A stretch of 64,000 bases of DNA from Nocardioides sp. BGMRC 2183 (GTDB taxonomy: Bacteria; Actinomycetota; Actinomycetes; Propionibacteriales; Nocardioidaceae), in assembly GCA_008123405.1 (NCBI GenBank), contig VSSA01000017.1, forward strand, positions 29,222 through 93,221, given 5' to 3'. The notes beneath the pieces are model-generated. The model was given only the letters and a program-made list of their open reading frames with translations. It had not been told where the DNA came from and did not search any database. Below are positions 32,259 through 41,249 of the stretch, in pieces. Both the position numbers and the translations under genes were made by a program. Within the stretch, counting starts at the first letter, position 1. The number at the start of each line of letters is the position of its first letter.

Positions 32259-33341
32259 TCAACCGGCCGCCTCGAGCGGCTCTGCGAGGTAACGCTGCAC
32301 GGCCAGGGCGGCGGCCCGCCCGGCTCGGTTGCCGCCGATCGTGGACGCTGAGGGTCCGTAGCCGACGAGCTGGACCCGCGGATCGGCCGCCGCGGTGACC
32401 GCTGTCTGCACGTCCGCACCCGTGGTGAGCAGCCGGACCCCGCCATGCTCACTGGTCAGGTGCAGCGGGGCGAGGTGCCCGACCGCGGGGCGAAAGCCGG
32501 TGGCCCACACGATCACATCGACCGGCTCGAACGAGCCGTCGGACCAGCGAACGCCGGTCGGTTCGATCCGCTCGAACATCGGCCGGCGGCGGTAGGCGCC
32601 AAGCGCCGCGGCACGCTCCTCCTGAGGGCGCAGACGAAGCCCGGTGACGCTGGCGACCGAGGCCGGTGGCAGCCCGCGTCGTACCCGATCCTGGACACGG
32701 CGGATCACCGCCCGTCCGTCCAGCCGATCACCGCCGTCGTGCCACTCCGGCTCACGACGGGTCACCCACACGGTCGTCGCCACCGGCGCGATCTCGCCGA
32801 GGAACTGGACCGCGCTGGCACCTCCGCCGACCACGAGCACCCGCTTGCCGCGCAATCGATCGACACCGGGGTAGGTCGCCGTGTGGTACTGCTCCCCGCC
32901 GAAGTCGCCGACCCCCCGATAGTGCGGCACGAACGGCCGGCTCCAGGTACCGGTGGCGTTGACCAGCGTTCGGGTCCACCAGGACCTGGCGCCGGCTCGC
33001 ACCACGAGCAGCTCGCCCTCCGAGCGCACCGACCCCACCCGTACGGGGCGCAGCACCGGCAGCCGGTGCGTGCGCTCGTAGTCGGCGAACCACTGCGGGA
33101 TCACGTCGTTGGCGCGCTCGCTCCCGCGGCCGGGCGCGGGATCATCGGGCAGGTCGGCGACGCCGTGCACGTCGTCCATGGTCAAGGAGTCCCACCGATG
33201 CTGCCAGGCGCCGCCGGGGCCGTCGTCGGCGTCCAGCACCAGATGGTCGATCCCCAGCCTCCCCAGGTGGTACGACGCCGACAGCCCGGCCTGTCCCGCA
33301 CCGATCACCATGCTGTCCCGCACCCTGCTGTCGCTGCCCAC
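32259..33341 (-). CDS. FAD/NAD(P)-binding flavoprotein monooxygenase
   Basis: This is a flavin-containing monooxygenase-like (YhdG/CzcO-type) protein of about 360 residues. The FAD Rossmann motif is MVIGAGQAGLSASYHLGRLG. The second dinucleotide motif is RVLVVGGGASAVQFLGEIAP for NADPH. VNATGTWSRPFVPHYRG, VDVIVWATGFRPAVGHL and the terminal VGYGPSASTIGGNRAGR are also family features. The GTG at 33341 is a weak choice; GTG and ATG codons 6-10 residues downstream, just before the FAD motif, are alternatives. Substrate unknown. Flanked on both sides by 22-bp repeats. Confidence 0.85.
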   Translation of the reverse strand: MGSDSRVRDSMVIGAGQAGLSASYHLGRLGIDHLVLDADDGPGGAWQHRWDSLTMDDVHGVADLPDDPAPGRGSERANDVIPQWFADYERTHRLPVLRPVRVGSVRSEGELLVVRAGARSWWTRTLVNATGTWSRPFVPHYRGVGDFGGEQYHTATYPGVDRLRGKRVLVVGGGASAVQFLGEIAPVATTVWVTRREPEWHDGGDRLDGRAVIRRVQDRVRRGLPPASVASVTGLRLRPQEERAAALGAYRRRPMFERIEPTGVRWSDGSFEPVDVIVWATGFRPAVGHLAPLHLTSEHGGVRLLTTGADVQTAVTAAADPRVQLVGYGPSASTIGGNRAGRAAALAVQRYLAEPLEAAG

Positions 33342-33375
33342 GTCCTCACAACGCCAGCGGGGCCGCAAACATGCC

Positions 33376-33440
33376 CGTCCCCAACCGCCAACTCGACGGG
33401 CCCCAACCGCCAACTCGACGGGCCCCAAGCGCCAACTCAA
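33376..33440. repeat. tandem GAGTTGG/GGGCCC units upstream of the monooxygenase
   Basis: On this strand the units read CCAACCGCCAACTCGACGGG, repeated twice in full with a third diverged copy (CCAAGCGCCAACTCAACCCG). They are the inverse of the unit in thiO. They lie in the 218-bp region between the divergent monooxygenase and beta-helix lipoprotein genes. Confidence 0.8.
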
Positions 33441-33559
33441 CCCGTCCCGAAGGGCTGACTCGACGATTCACAGGCGCCTCACAGGAGTCACCGGCGGAGG
33501 GCACAGGGGGGTCGCGATGAATGGTGGGGACCACCCCTGCACGCGCGAGGAGTACCACC

Positions 33560-35245
33560 GTGAAGTCCCCCATCCGCCGCCGCATCGCGGCCACCGTCAC
33601 CGCTGTCGCCCTGATCTCCCTCTCCGCTTGCGGCGCCTCCCAGGAGAGCCAGAGCGCCACGACCACCGCCGCGGCCGTCGCGACCGCGCAGGAGGCGGCC
33701 CGCGGCAGCAGCAACTACGTCACCGATCTGGCCGACACGCATGCCGACGCCGACGACACCGAGTACGACGCCGACGGCGCCACCACGATCGCGCTCGCCG
33801 ACGGTGGGAGCGAGGTCGACGGGGAGGGCGCCGCGGTCGACGGGGACGTGGTGACGATCTCCGAGCCGGGCACCTACCTGGTCTCCGGGACACTCAGCGA
33901 CGGACAACTCGTCGTGGACTCGGCCGCCGACGGAAAGGTCCGGATCGTGCTGGACGGGGCCGACATCACCTCCTCGACCACCTCCCCACTGCTGATCACC
34001 GAGGCGGACGAAGCCGTCCTGGTCCTGGCCGACGGCTCCGCCAACACCGTGAGCGACGGCAAGGCCTCGGGCGAGGACGACGAGGAGGACGACGCCCCGA
34101 ACGCCACCGTCTACTCGATGGCGGACCTGACCATCGCAGGCACCGGCTCCCTCGAGGTGAGCGGTGTCAGCGCCGACGGCATCACCAGCAAGGACGGCCT
34201 GGTGATCCTCGCCGGCGACCTGACCGTCGACGCCGCCGACGACGGCATCCGCGGCAAGGACTACCTGGTCCTCGAGGACGGCACGATCGACGTCACCGCG
34301 GCAGGGGACGCTCTGAAGGCAGACAACGACGCCGAGGGCGAGCTCGGCTCCCTCCTGATCGACGGCGGCGCTCTCACCGTTGACGCCGGCGACGACGCGG
34401 TGAAGGCGGAGGGCGCGATGACAGTGAACGGCGGCACCGTCGAGGTCACCGCCTCGGTCGAGGGCCTCGAGGCCGCCGACCTGCAGATCAACAACGGCAC
34501 GATCGACGTCACCGCCTCCGACGACGGGATCAACGTCGCCGGCCCGGATGCTGTCGTCGATGCCATCACCGAGGCCGAAGGCGACACCGACCGCGAGATG
34601 CCCTCCCCGCCCACCGACGGCGAGATGCCCGAGATGCCCGAAGGCGGCGAGATGCCCTCCCCGCCCGCCGACGGCGAGATGCCGGAGATGCCCACCGACG
34701 GCGAACTGCCGGAAGGCGGCCCAGGCGGTGGCGCAGGCGGCGGCATGGGCGGCGGCACGGAGACCGACACCGGCGGAGTGCTCGCGATCAACGGCGGCTC
34801 GGTCACCGTCCAGGCTGGCGGCGACGGCGTGGACTCCAACGGATCACTGGTGATCAGCGGCGGCACCGTCACCGTCGCCGGGGTCGGCAACGGGCCCGAT
34901 GGCGCGTTGGACGCGAACGGCGACTTCGTGGTCGACGGCGGGGAGCTCTACGCCGGCGGCGGGGCACAGATGCTGATCGGGCCCGACGAGGCCTCCGCAC
35001 AGGCCTGGCTGGTCGCCACCCTCGACGACACGGTCGCCGGCGGGACGACGATCAGCGTGGTCGACGCGGACGGGACCGAGGTGGCGTCGTACCGGACCGT
35101 GGCAGAGGCCGGCGCTCTCACTGTCTCGATCCCCGAGCTGGTCGACGGCGAGAGCTACACGCTCCAGGTCGCCGGCGAGCAGGTCGGTACGGCGAGCGCC
35201 GGTGAGTTCTCCGGCGGCGGCTTCGGGGGTCCGCCCCAGGGCTGA
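33560..35245 (+). CDS. carbohydrate-binding (Cthe_2159-like, DUF4353) beta-helix lipoprotein
   Basis: This 561-residue lipoprotein has a signal ending in lipobox LSAC at about residue 24. From about residue 90 there are many short beta-helix turns with the patterns GTYLVSGTLSDGQLVVDSAA, DGITSKDGLVILAGDLTVDA and DDGIRGKDYLVLEDGTIDVT. This is the plan of the Cthe_2159 acidic-polysaccharide-binding family. At about 350-405 a Pro/Met/Glu repeat (EMPSPPTDGEMPEM) and a GGGAGGG stretch interrupt the helix. It is very acidic. The GTG at 33560 has GAGGAG seven bases upstream. Likely cell-surface; the ligand is inferred. Confidence 0.85.
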   Translation: MKSPIRRRIAATVTAVALISLSACGASQESQSATTTAAAVATAQEAARGSSNYVTDLADTHADADDTEYDADGATTIALADGGSEVDGEGAAVDGDVVTISEPGTYLVSGTLSDGQLVVDSAADGKVRIVLDGADITSSTTSPLLITEADEAVLVLADGSANTVSDGKASGEDDEEDDAPNATVYSMADLTIAGTGSLEVSGVSADGITSKDGLVILAGDLTVDAADDGIRGKDYLVLEDGTIDVTAAGDALKADNDAEGELGSLLIDGGALTVDAGDDAVKAEGAMTVNGGTVEVTASVEGLEAADLQINNGTIDVTASDDGINVAGPDAVVDAITEAEGDTDREMPSPPTDGEMPEMPEGGEMPSPPADGEMPEMPTDGELPEGGPGGGAGGGMGGGTETDTGGVLAINGGSVTVQAGGDGVDSNGSLVISGGTVTVAGVGNGPDGALDANGDFVVDGGELYAGGGAQMLIGPDEASAQAWLVATLDDTVAGGTTISVVDADGTEVASYRTVAEAGALTVSIPELVDGESYTLQVAGEQVGTASAGEFSGGGFGGPPQG

Positions 35246-35254
35246 GCTCCGCGC

Positions 35255-35935
35255 TCACCTGCGCTTGCGGGGTGCCTTCCTGGTGACACTGACATCGCCC
35301 CAGACCGCGAGACCCTTGACCCGCACCAGCGGCGAGTCCGCGTCGTAGACCGGCGCTACCTTCGAGCGACCCTCCCGAAAGCTCCCCATGATGCCGATGC
35401 CCTCGACGAGCACCTGGGTCCGCTCGTTGACCACGATCTCCGCGCTCCCAATCAGGGCGAACGCGTGGATCACCGTCTCGCGGGAGGCGAAGACTGCCTC
35501 GCGGAGATCGAGCTTGCTGCCGCCCATCACAGACACCGCCGTGTGCGAGGGTGCGATCTCCCAGACGCCGCTGCGGTCCACCCCGCTCAGGATCGCGACG
35601 CTGGAGCCGTAGCGCGGGGCTCCGGTCGGGACCGAGGCGGCCTTCGTCGACGGCTCGGGTCGCGGATGCACGTCCGGGGCGTAGCCCTCATAGCGCTCCA
35701 GCCCGGCGGCCCCGGTGTCGTCGTCACTCGGCTCGACGACACCGGCGTAGCCGGGCAGGTCGATCACGATCGGCACCAGGTCGCCGTAGGTCTTGGCTTC
35801 GGTGGTCGCCGCGAGACGCTCGTCCAGCTCCTCGGCGTCCAACCGGCCCTGCGTCGACGCGGCGCGCAGGAAATCCGCCAGCCGGCGGCGATCCACGTCG
35901 CCGATGCGCATCTGCCTGGGGTCGAGCTCCTCCAT
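35255..35935 (-). CDS. DUF1707 protein with LiaF-like C-terminal domain
   Basis: This 226-residue protein begins with a DUF1707 domain (RIGDVDRRRLADFLRAASTQ, LDAEELDERLAATTEAKTYG). The C-terminal beta domain resembles the cell-wall-active antibiotic response (LiaF/DUF2154) domain: VSVMGGSKLDLREAVFASRE, then IGSAEIVVNERTQVLVEGIG. No transmembrane helix is obvious. Such proteins are common in actinobacteria; function is not established. It ends nine bases from the convergent beta-helix gene. Confidence 0.82.
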   Translation of the reverse strand: MEELDPRQMRIGDVDRRRLADFLRAASTQGRLDAEELDERLAATTEAKTYGDLVPIVIDLPGYAGVVEPSDDDTGAAGLERYEGYAPDVHPRPEPSTKAASVPTGAPRYGSSVAILSGVDRSGVWEIAPSHTAVSVMGGSKLDLREAVFASRETVIHAFALIGSAEIVVNERTQVLVEGIGIMGSFREGRSKVAPVYDADSPLVRVKGLAVWGDVSVTRKAPRKRR

Positions 35936-35966
35936 GCGCTCACCCTACGCACCACCCTCCGACGCA

Positions 35967-36860
35967 TCACCCGCGACGACTCAGCTCCACCTCCGCGCCC
36001 AGCCGCTCCAGCTTCGCCGGGTTCCGTACGGCGTAGATGCCGGCGATCCGCCCGTCCACCACCACCAGGCTGATCGCGGTGTCGAGCACGCCGTCCACGT
36101 CGACGCGCAGGCCCGGTCCACCGTTGACGCGGGTCGGCGAGACCATCGCACCGGCCGGCCCCCGCCGGGCGAACATCGAGAGCGCCCGGCCCACCACCGC
36201 GGCACCGTCGAGCGGGATCCGCGCCGCCGCGGCGACACCGCCGCCGTCGGCCACCAGCACGACGTCAGGGGCGAGCACGTCCATCAGTGCCTGCAGGTCC
36301 CCGCCCAGCAGGGCCTGCCGGAACCGCGTGACGACGGCCTCCTGCTCCGCGCGCGCCACGCTGACCCGCGGCCGCCGGGCGGCGACATGGGAGCGGGACC
36401 GGTGCGCGATCTGGCGTACCGCGGCCGGCGTCTTCTCGACCGCCGCGGCGATCTCGTCGTACGGGACGTCGAAGACCTCGCGGAGCACGAAGACCGCCCG
36501 CTCCACCGGTCCGAGCGTCTCCAGCACGGTCAGCATCGCCATCGAGACGCTCTCGGCCAGCTCGACGTCCTCGGCGACGTCCGGGGTGGTCAGCAGTGGC
36601 TCGGGCAGCCACTCCCCGACGTACTCCTCGCGACGTCGGGCCAGCGTGCGCAGCCGGTTCAGCGACTGCCGGGTCATCGCCCGCACCAGGTAGGCCCGCG
36701 GGTCGCGGACCTCGGCACGTGCCGCGGCGCCCATCGCGTCCCAGCGCAGCCAGGTCTCCTGGACCACGTCCTCGGCATCGACCGCGGAGCCGAGGATCTC
36801 GTAGCCGACGGTGAAGAGCAGGCTGCGATGGGCGACGAACGGGTCGGGCTCCACGCTCAT
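35967..36860 (-). CDS. sigJ: ECF41-group RNA polymerase sigma factor
   Basis: This 297-residue sigma factor has region 2 (FTVGYEILGSAVDAEDVVQE, TWLRWDA, DPRAYLVRAMTRQSLNRL) and region 4 (VERAVFVLREVFDVPYDEIA, KTPAAVRQIAHRSRSHV). A SnoaL-like C-terminal extension of about 110 residues has the DGGG motif (VLVADGGGVAA) and NPAKL. This extension controls ECF41 activity in place of an anti-sigma factor. Its start overlaps the stop of the carboxymuconolactone decarboxylase gene (ATGA), the conserved ECF41 partner. An ECF41-type promoter precedes the pair, implying autoregulation. Confidence 0.94.
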   Translation of the reverse strand: MSVEPDPFVAHRSLLFTVGYEILGSAVDAEDVVQETWLRWDAMGAAARAEVRDPRAYLVRAMTRQSLNRLRTLARRREEYVGEWLPEPLLTTPDVAEDVELAESVSMAMLTVLETLGPVERAVFVLREVFDVPYDEIAAAVEKTPAAVRQIAHRSRSHVAARRPRVSVARAEQEAVVTRFRQALLGGDLQALMDVLAPDVVLVADGGGVAAAARIPLDGAAVVGRALSMFARRGPAGAMVSPTRVNGGPGLRVDVDGVLDTAISLVVVDGRIAGIYAVRNPAKLERLGAEVELSRRG

Positions 36861-37456
36861 GGGGCCGAGCCTACGGCCGGGCGCTGCTGACGCTCGGCCA
36901 GCGGCTCGAGTCCGCACGCCGCTGCGAACCCGTCGGACTCGATGCCGAGCGCCACGTTGGCGCGAGTGGTGAAGTTGGCGAACGCGATCACCGCTGTCAG
37001 CTCGACCACCGCGGCGTCGCCCAGCTGCGCGCGCAGCCGCTCCACCATCGCGTCGCTGACCGTCGGCTCGGTGTCGGTCATCGCCTCGGCATAGGTGAGC
37101 ACGTCGCGCTCCAGCGGGGTGAAGGCCTCAGATGCGCGCCACCGCGGGATCTCGCGGGCCTTGTCCATGTCGAGGTGCTGGTTGTGCGCCTCGAAGTAGT
37201 TGAAGTCCAGGCACCAGGTGCAGCCGACCTGCGAGGCGACGGCCATGTGCGCGAACGACTTCAGCTGCTCGTCGCACTGGTCGAACTTCTTGATCTTCGA
37301 GCCCAGGCCGGACAGGCCCATCAGCACCTTCTGGTTGTGCCAGTAGACGCCGATCGAGGTCGGCACCTGGCCGAGCATCTTCTTCGCGAACCGCTTGATC
37401 AGCATCCCCTTGAAGCCGGTGATCTCGGCCGGGGGGATGCGGGTGGTGCCGGTCAT
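36857..37456 (-). CDS. carboxymuconolactone decarboxylase family protein (AhpD-like)
   Basis: This 199-residue CMD/AhpD-fold protein has the redox-type motif [13 protein letters not shown], a CxxC within [11 protein letters not shown]. It also has [20 protein letters not shown] and [17 protein letters not shown]. It is first in a two-gene operon with the ECF41 sigma factor, the arrangement that defines the ECF41 group. A peroxidase or thiol-disulfide role is inferred. The ATG at 37456 follows a GAAGGAG box. Expression is likely from the promoter at 37497-37523. Confidence 0.9.
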   Translation of the reverse strand: MTGTTRIPPAEITGFKGMLIKRFAKKMLGQVPTSIGVYWHNQKVLMGLSGLGSKIKKFDQCDEQLKSFAHMAVASQVGCTWCLDFNYFEAHNQHLDMDKAREIPRWRASEAFTPLERDVLTYAEAMTDTEPTVSDAMVERLRAQLGDAAVVELTAVIAFANFTTRANVALGIESDGFAAACGLEPLAERQQRPAVGSAP

Positions 37457-37496
37457 GACGGTCTCCTTCGTCGCTCTTCGAACGGGTCGACATCCA

Positions 37497-37523
37497 GACA
37501 CCGCCCGGCTTCGAGTTGTGACA
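37497..37523 (-). promoter_or_regulatory. ECF41-type promoter of the CMD-sigJ operon
   Basis: On the minus strand TGTCACA (37523-37517) is followed after exactly 16 bases by TGTC (37500-37497). This is one base off the described ECF41 consensus TGTCACA-N16-CGTC. It lies 41 bases upstream of the CMD start codon. The match supports autoregulation by the sigma factor encoded in the operon. Confidence 0.75.
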
Positions 37524-37586
37524 GCAGCCCGGCGCGACCTGGCGCCGGTTCCTGATCGACCGCCCCCTCGGCGTACTCTGCTGGCC

Positions 37587-39275
37587 GTGGCAGAAGCAGA
37601 GTTCCGGTACAGCGACCTCCTCCCCACCGGCCAGGACGACACGCCCTACCGGCTGATCACCACCGAGGGCGTCGAGACCGTCGACGGGCCTGATGGACGG
37701 ACGTTCCTCAAGGTCGCTCCGGAGGCGATCCGGCGGCTGACCGCCGAGGCAATGCACGACATCAGCCACTATCTGCGACCCGCGCACCTTGCGCAGCTGC
37801 GCAAGATCATCGACGACCCGGAGGCGTCCGGCAACGACCGCTTCGTCGCGCTCGACCTGCTCAAGAACGTCAACATCTCCGCCGGCGGCGTGCTGCCGAT
37901 GTGCCAGGACACCGGTACCGCGATCGTGATGGGCAAGAAGTCCGAAGGCGTGCTCACCGGCGCCGATGACGCCGAGTCGATCTCGAAGGGCGTGTACGAC
38001 GCCTACACCAAGCTCAACCTGCGCTACTCCCAGCTGGCGCCGCTGACGACGTACGAGGAGAAGAACACCGGCACCAACCTGCCGGCCCAGATCGAGCTCT
38101 ACTCCACGCCGGAGACATCCGGGCCGGAGTACAAGTTCCTCTTCATGGCCAAGGGCGGCGGCTCGGCCAACAAGTCGTTCCTGTTCCAGGAGACGAAGGC
38201 GATCCTCAACCCGAAGCGGATGCTGAGCTTCCTGGACGAGAAGATCCGCTCGCTCGGCACCGCCGCCTGCCCGCCGTACCACCTGGCCGTGGTGATCGGG
38301 GGCACCAGCGCCGAGTTCGCGCTGAAGACCGCCAAGTACGCCTCGGCCCACTACTTGGACAACCTGCCGACCGAAGGCTCGATGGACGCCCACGGGTTCC
38401 GCGACCTGGAGCTCGAGGAGGAGGTCTTCAAGCTGACCCAGTCCTTCGGGATCGGCGCTCAGTTCGGCGGCAAGTACTTCTGCCACGACGTGCGGGTGGT
38501 GCGGCTCCCCCGCCACGGGGCGTCGTGCCCGGTCGCGATCGCGGTCTCCTGTTCGGCGGACCGGCAGGCGCTCGGCAAGATCACTCCCGAAGGCGTCTTC
38601 CTCGAGCAACTGGAGACCGACCCCGCGCAGTACATGCCCGATGCCGGTGTCGCCGAGGACATCTCGGGCGGCGAGGTCGTCGAGGTCGACCTGACCCAGC
38701 CGATGAGCGACATCCTCGCCCAGCTCTCCCAGTACCCGGTGAAGACCCGGCTCTCGCTGACCGGGCCGCTGGTGGTGGCCCGCGACATCGCTCACGCCAA
38801 GATCCAGGAGCGCCTGGACGCCGGCGAGGAGATGCCGGACTACCTGAAGAACCACCCCGTCTACTACGCGGGTCCGGCCAAGACCCCTGAGGGGATGGCG
38901 TCCGGCTCGTTCGGCCCGACCACTGCCGGCCGGATGGACTCCTACGTGAAGTCCTTCCAGGCCGCCGGCGGCTCGATGGTGATGCTCGCCAAGGGCAACC
39001 GGTCCAAGCAGGTCACCGAGGCCTGCGACACCTACGGCGGCTTCTACCTCGGCTCGATCGGCGGTCCGGCCGCACGCCTGGCGCAGGACTGCATCAGGAG
39101 CCAGGAGGTGCTGGAGTATCCCGAGCTCGGGATGGAGGCAGTCTGGAAGATCGAGGTCGAGGACTTCCCGGCGTTCATCGTGGTCGACGACAAGGGCAAC
39201 GACTTCTTCACCGACCCCTCCGGCGAGGTGACGGTGCCGCTCAGTGGCATCCGGGTGCGCTCCAAGGAGCGCTGA
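37587..39275 (+). CDS. fumA: fumarate hydratase, class I
   Basis: This oxygen-sensitive [4Fe-4S] fumarase interconverts fumarate and malate in the TCA cycle. The single-chain class I protein of 562 residues has [20 protein letters not shown] with one cluster Cys, [20 protein letters not shown], and [20 protein letters not shown] with [15 protein letters not shown] in the C-terminal beta domain. The GTG at 37587 gives the usual N-terminus; the frame is open further upstream but crosses the divergent promoter. A class II fumarase lies 4.5 kb away. It ends five bases before element E2. Confidence 0.95.
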   Translation: MAEAEFRYSDLLPTGQDDTPYRLITTEGVETVDGPDGRTFLKVAPEAIRRLTAEAMHDISHYLRPAHLAQLRKIIDDPEASGNDRFVALDLLKNVNISAGGVLPMCQDTGTAIVMGKKSEGVLTGADDAESISKGVYDAYTKLNLRYSQLAPLTTYEEKNTGTNLPAQIELYSTPETSGPEYKFLFMAKGGGSANKSFLFQETKAILNPKRMLSFLDEKIRSLGTAACPPYHLAVVIGGTSAEFALKTAKYASAHYLDNLPTEGSMDAHGFRDLELEEEVFKLTQSFGIGAQFGGKYFCHDVRVVRLPRHGASCPVAIAVSCSADRQALGKITPEGVFLEQLETDPAQYMPDAGVAEDISGGEVVEVDLTQPMSDILAQLSQYPVKTRLSLTGPLVVARDIAHAKIQERLDAGEEMPDYLKNHPVYYAGPAKTPEGMASGSFGPTTAGRMDSYVKSFQAAGGSMVMLAKGNRSKQVTEACDTYGGFYLGSIGGPAARLAQDCIRSQEVLEYPELGMEAVWKIEVEDFPAFIVVDDKGNDFFTDPSGEVTVPLSGIRVRSKER

Positions 39276-39280
39276 TCCGA

Positions 39281-39449
39281 CTTAGAGATCGCGCGGGCAG
39301 GGAGCGCCTACTGCGCGCCGCCCCGCGGGCGCCTCGCCGCGTTGCGGCCGCTCGACGTGCCACCAGCATGCCTTCACGGCCGCGCCTTGCGAGGCATCCC
39401 GCGGATGCGACGCGCAGCACACGGCGTCCCTCCCCGCGCGATCTCTCAG
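39281..39449 (-). mobile_element. hairpin element E2 between convergent genes
   Basis: The element is bounded by CTTAG (39281-39285) and CTCAG (39445-39449). The arms AGATCGCGCGGG and CCCGCGCGATCT pair. Its minus strand carries GCAAGGCG (39383-39390) and the 18-mer GTCGAGCGGCCGCAACGC (39339-39356), the latter identical to E6. The right boundary CTCAG contains the TGA stop of the adjacent minus-strand gene. It fills the gap between fumA and the DUF429-RelA gene. Confidence 0.8.
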
Positions 39450-41206
39450 CCCTCGCCGCGCATCTTCGCCAGCCGGGTCCGCAGCGCCGGTGCCCGGTGC
39501 GCGTTGCCGGCCAGCTCGACGTAGGCGTCCCCGTAGGCCCACAGCAGCGCGTCGTCGAGACGTCGTACGGCGCCCGGCGGGTAGCGGTAGTCCATCCGCT
39601 CCATCAGCGTCTCGGTGTCGACGGCCCGTAGCGTCTCCCCCAGCTCGGCGAGCGAGCCGATGCCGAGCTCGAGCACGATCCGGGCGATCCACTGGTAGTG
39701 GTCGGTGCGCGACCACCCGGCGTCGGCGTACTGACCGGCGAGGAAGGCGGCCAGCTCGCGCGGGGTGAGCCGGGGGTCGTCGTCGGCTGCCGGCTCCGGC
39801 TCGACTCCCTGCTGCTGGATCCGGTCCCGAATCGTGGAGAACTCACGGTCGGCGAGCTCGAGCAACCCGGCGGCGAGGGTGAATCGACGGTCGAAGTCGG
39901 CGGCCTGTTCGGTCGGGATGGTGCCCTTGTAGCGGATGTCGTGCTCGAACTCCGCCCAGGCGTGCTGCAGCACCGTGCGGATCTGCACCTGGACCGGCCG
40001 ACCCTGCAGCACCGGCTCCAACGGCTCGCCGACGCGGCTCGGGTCGATCTCCAGGAGCAGGTGGCGGCTGGCATAGCCGAAGCGGCCCTCGCTGGCCGTC
40101 TCCCGACCGAGATCGCGGTCGTCGAGCACCTCGGCCTGGTCGGCAAGCAGGTCCGCGACCGCCTGCACGTCGCGGTGCACGTAGGTGATCACCCGCAGCC
40201 CGATCTGGTCGGTGATGTCGCGCAGCGGATCGGTGTAGGTGAGCACGCCGGCGTCACGTCGGGCCGCCTTGGCGGCGAAGGAGGCCACGGACTTCGCCCG
40301 GCCGGCGACCGTCAGGTAGTTGATGCCGGCGTCGTCGAGCACCGCGGTGAGCAGGCGCGCGCATTGCTCGGCAGCACGCTCCAGCTCCTCGTGCACCCCT
40401 GCGTAGGCCCGGACCGCGGCGCCAGGGTCACCGGCCCCGCCCGACTCGGCGCCGCGCGGGGTGGGGGTGAGGTCGGCCGGCAGTGTCGGCGTGACGATGT
40501 AGCCACTGTCCAGGTCGCCGTAGGTCGTGGTGGCCTCCGGGCGCCGGTCGGCGAACATCGCGACGTAGGCGCAGACCACTGCGTCCACCTGGTCCTCCAC
40601 CGCGCGCAGGTCGACCTTGCGGGTGGCCGTCTCCACCGCGGTTCGCAGCCTCCGCCACGCCCCGTCCTCGCCGTCGACGTGCAGCGCCGGGTCCGCACCG
40701 GTCAGTCCCTCGACCAGGCCGAGCAGCATGATCAGCTCACCGCGCAGCTGCTCCAGGTCCCGCCCGGACTTGTTCTTGTACTTCAGCGTCCGGCCGAGCC
40801 GGAAGAGCACCACCATCGCCGGGTGCGGGTAGACCTCGATCGCACGGCGCGCCCGCCCCGACCGTGGGTTCATGTCCAGACCGAGACGCCCGATGAGTCG
40901 GGCTCCGCGCGGCCGGTCCCGGAACTCCGGCTTGCCGGTGTTGCTGGGGTGGGCTCCCGCGTCGAAGCGGCCGAAGTCCTTGTTGAGCAGCGCCTCAGCG
41001 GGCCGGTTCCCGGTCGGGTTGCGGACGATCAGCGGTGCGTCGATGGCGACCAGGCATGGCCCGTCGACGTACGGCGTGAGGTCGGCGACGATCTCGTCGT
41101 CACCGCGCAACGACGCCACGTGCACCAGGTGACCCTCGGCGTCGAGGACCGCGACCCCCGTCGGTCGGCGTTCGCCCCACGCCAGGTCGACTCCCACGAA
41201 GTACAT
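39446..41206 (-). CDS. DUF429 (RNase-H-like) - RelA/SpoT synthetase-domain fusion protein
   Basis: One continuous 586-residue frame. Residues 1-235 are DUF429 with acidic positions intact: VGVDLAWGE (Asp7), VAIDAPLI (Asp56), IEVYPHPA (Glu124) and DQVDAVVCAY (Asp205/208), as in RNase-H-fold nucleases. Residues about 270-430 are a (p)ppGpp-synthetase fold: AGRAKSVASFAAKAARRD, DPLRDITDQIGLRVI with metal Asp333, SEGRFGYASRHLLLE and VQVQIRTVLQHAWAEFEHDI. Here Gln406 replaces the usual catalytic Glu of the ExQxRT motif. Residues 440-586 are helical and resemble no domain I know. No HD hydrolase domain is present. Its stop lies in the end of element E2. Function unknown. Confidence 0.88.
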   Translation of the reverse strand: MYFVGVDLAWGERRPTGVAVLDAEGHLVHVASLRGDDEIVADLTPYVDGPCLVAIDAPLIVRNPTGNRPAEALLNKDFGRFDAGAHPSNTGKPEFRDRPRGARLIGRLGLDMNPRSGRARRAIEVYPHPAMVVLFRLGRTLKYKNKSGRDLEQLRGELIMLLGLVEGLTGADPALHVDGEDGAWRRLRTAVETATRKVDLRAVEDQVDAVVCAYVAMFADRRPEATTTYGDLDSGYIVTPTLPADLTPTPRGAESGGAGDPGAAVRAYAGVHEELERAAEQCARLLTAVLDDAGINYLTVAGRAKSVASFAAKAARRDAGVLTYTDPLRDITDQIGLRVITYVHRDVQAVADLLADQAEVLDDRDLGRETASEGRFGYASRHLLLEIDPSRVGEPLEPVLQGRPVQVQIRTVLQHAWAEFEHDIRYKGTIPTEQAADFDRRFTLAAGLLELADREFSTIRDRIQQQGVEPEPAADDDPRLTPRELAAFLAGQYADAGWSRTDHYQWIARIVLELGIGSLAELGETLRAVDTETLMERMDYRYPPGAVRRLDDALLWAYGDAYVELAGNAHRAPALRTRLAKMRGEG

Positions 41207-41249
41207 GCCCGCAGCCTCTCACCCGCGCGGCGCCCGGCGGGTGAGGCGG

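Noticed and set aside
28851-33440. Tandem 22-bp units considered as a CRISPR array
   Set aside because: Units abut directly without spacers, only two or three per locus, and no cas genes are present in the window.
37128-38855. A 575-codon minus-strand frame opposite fumA
   Set aside because: It is a GC-rich shadow of fumA, with no family features, and overlaps the true CMD gene in another frame.
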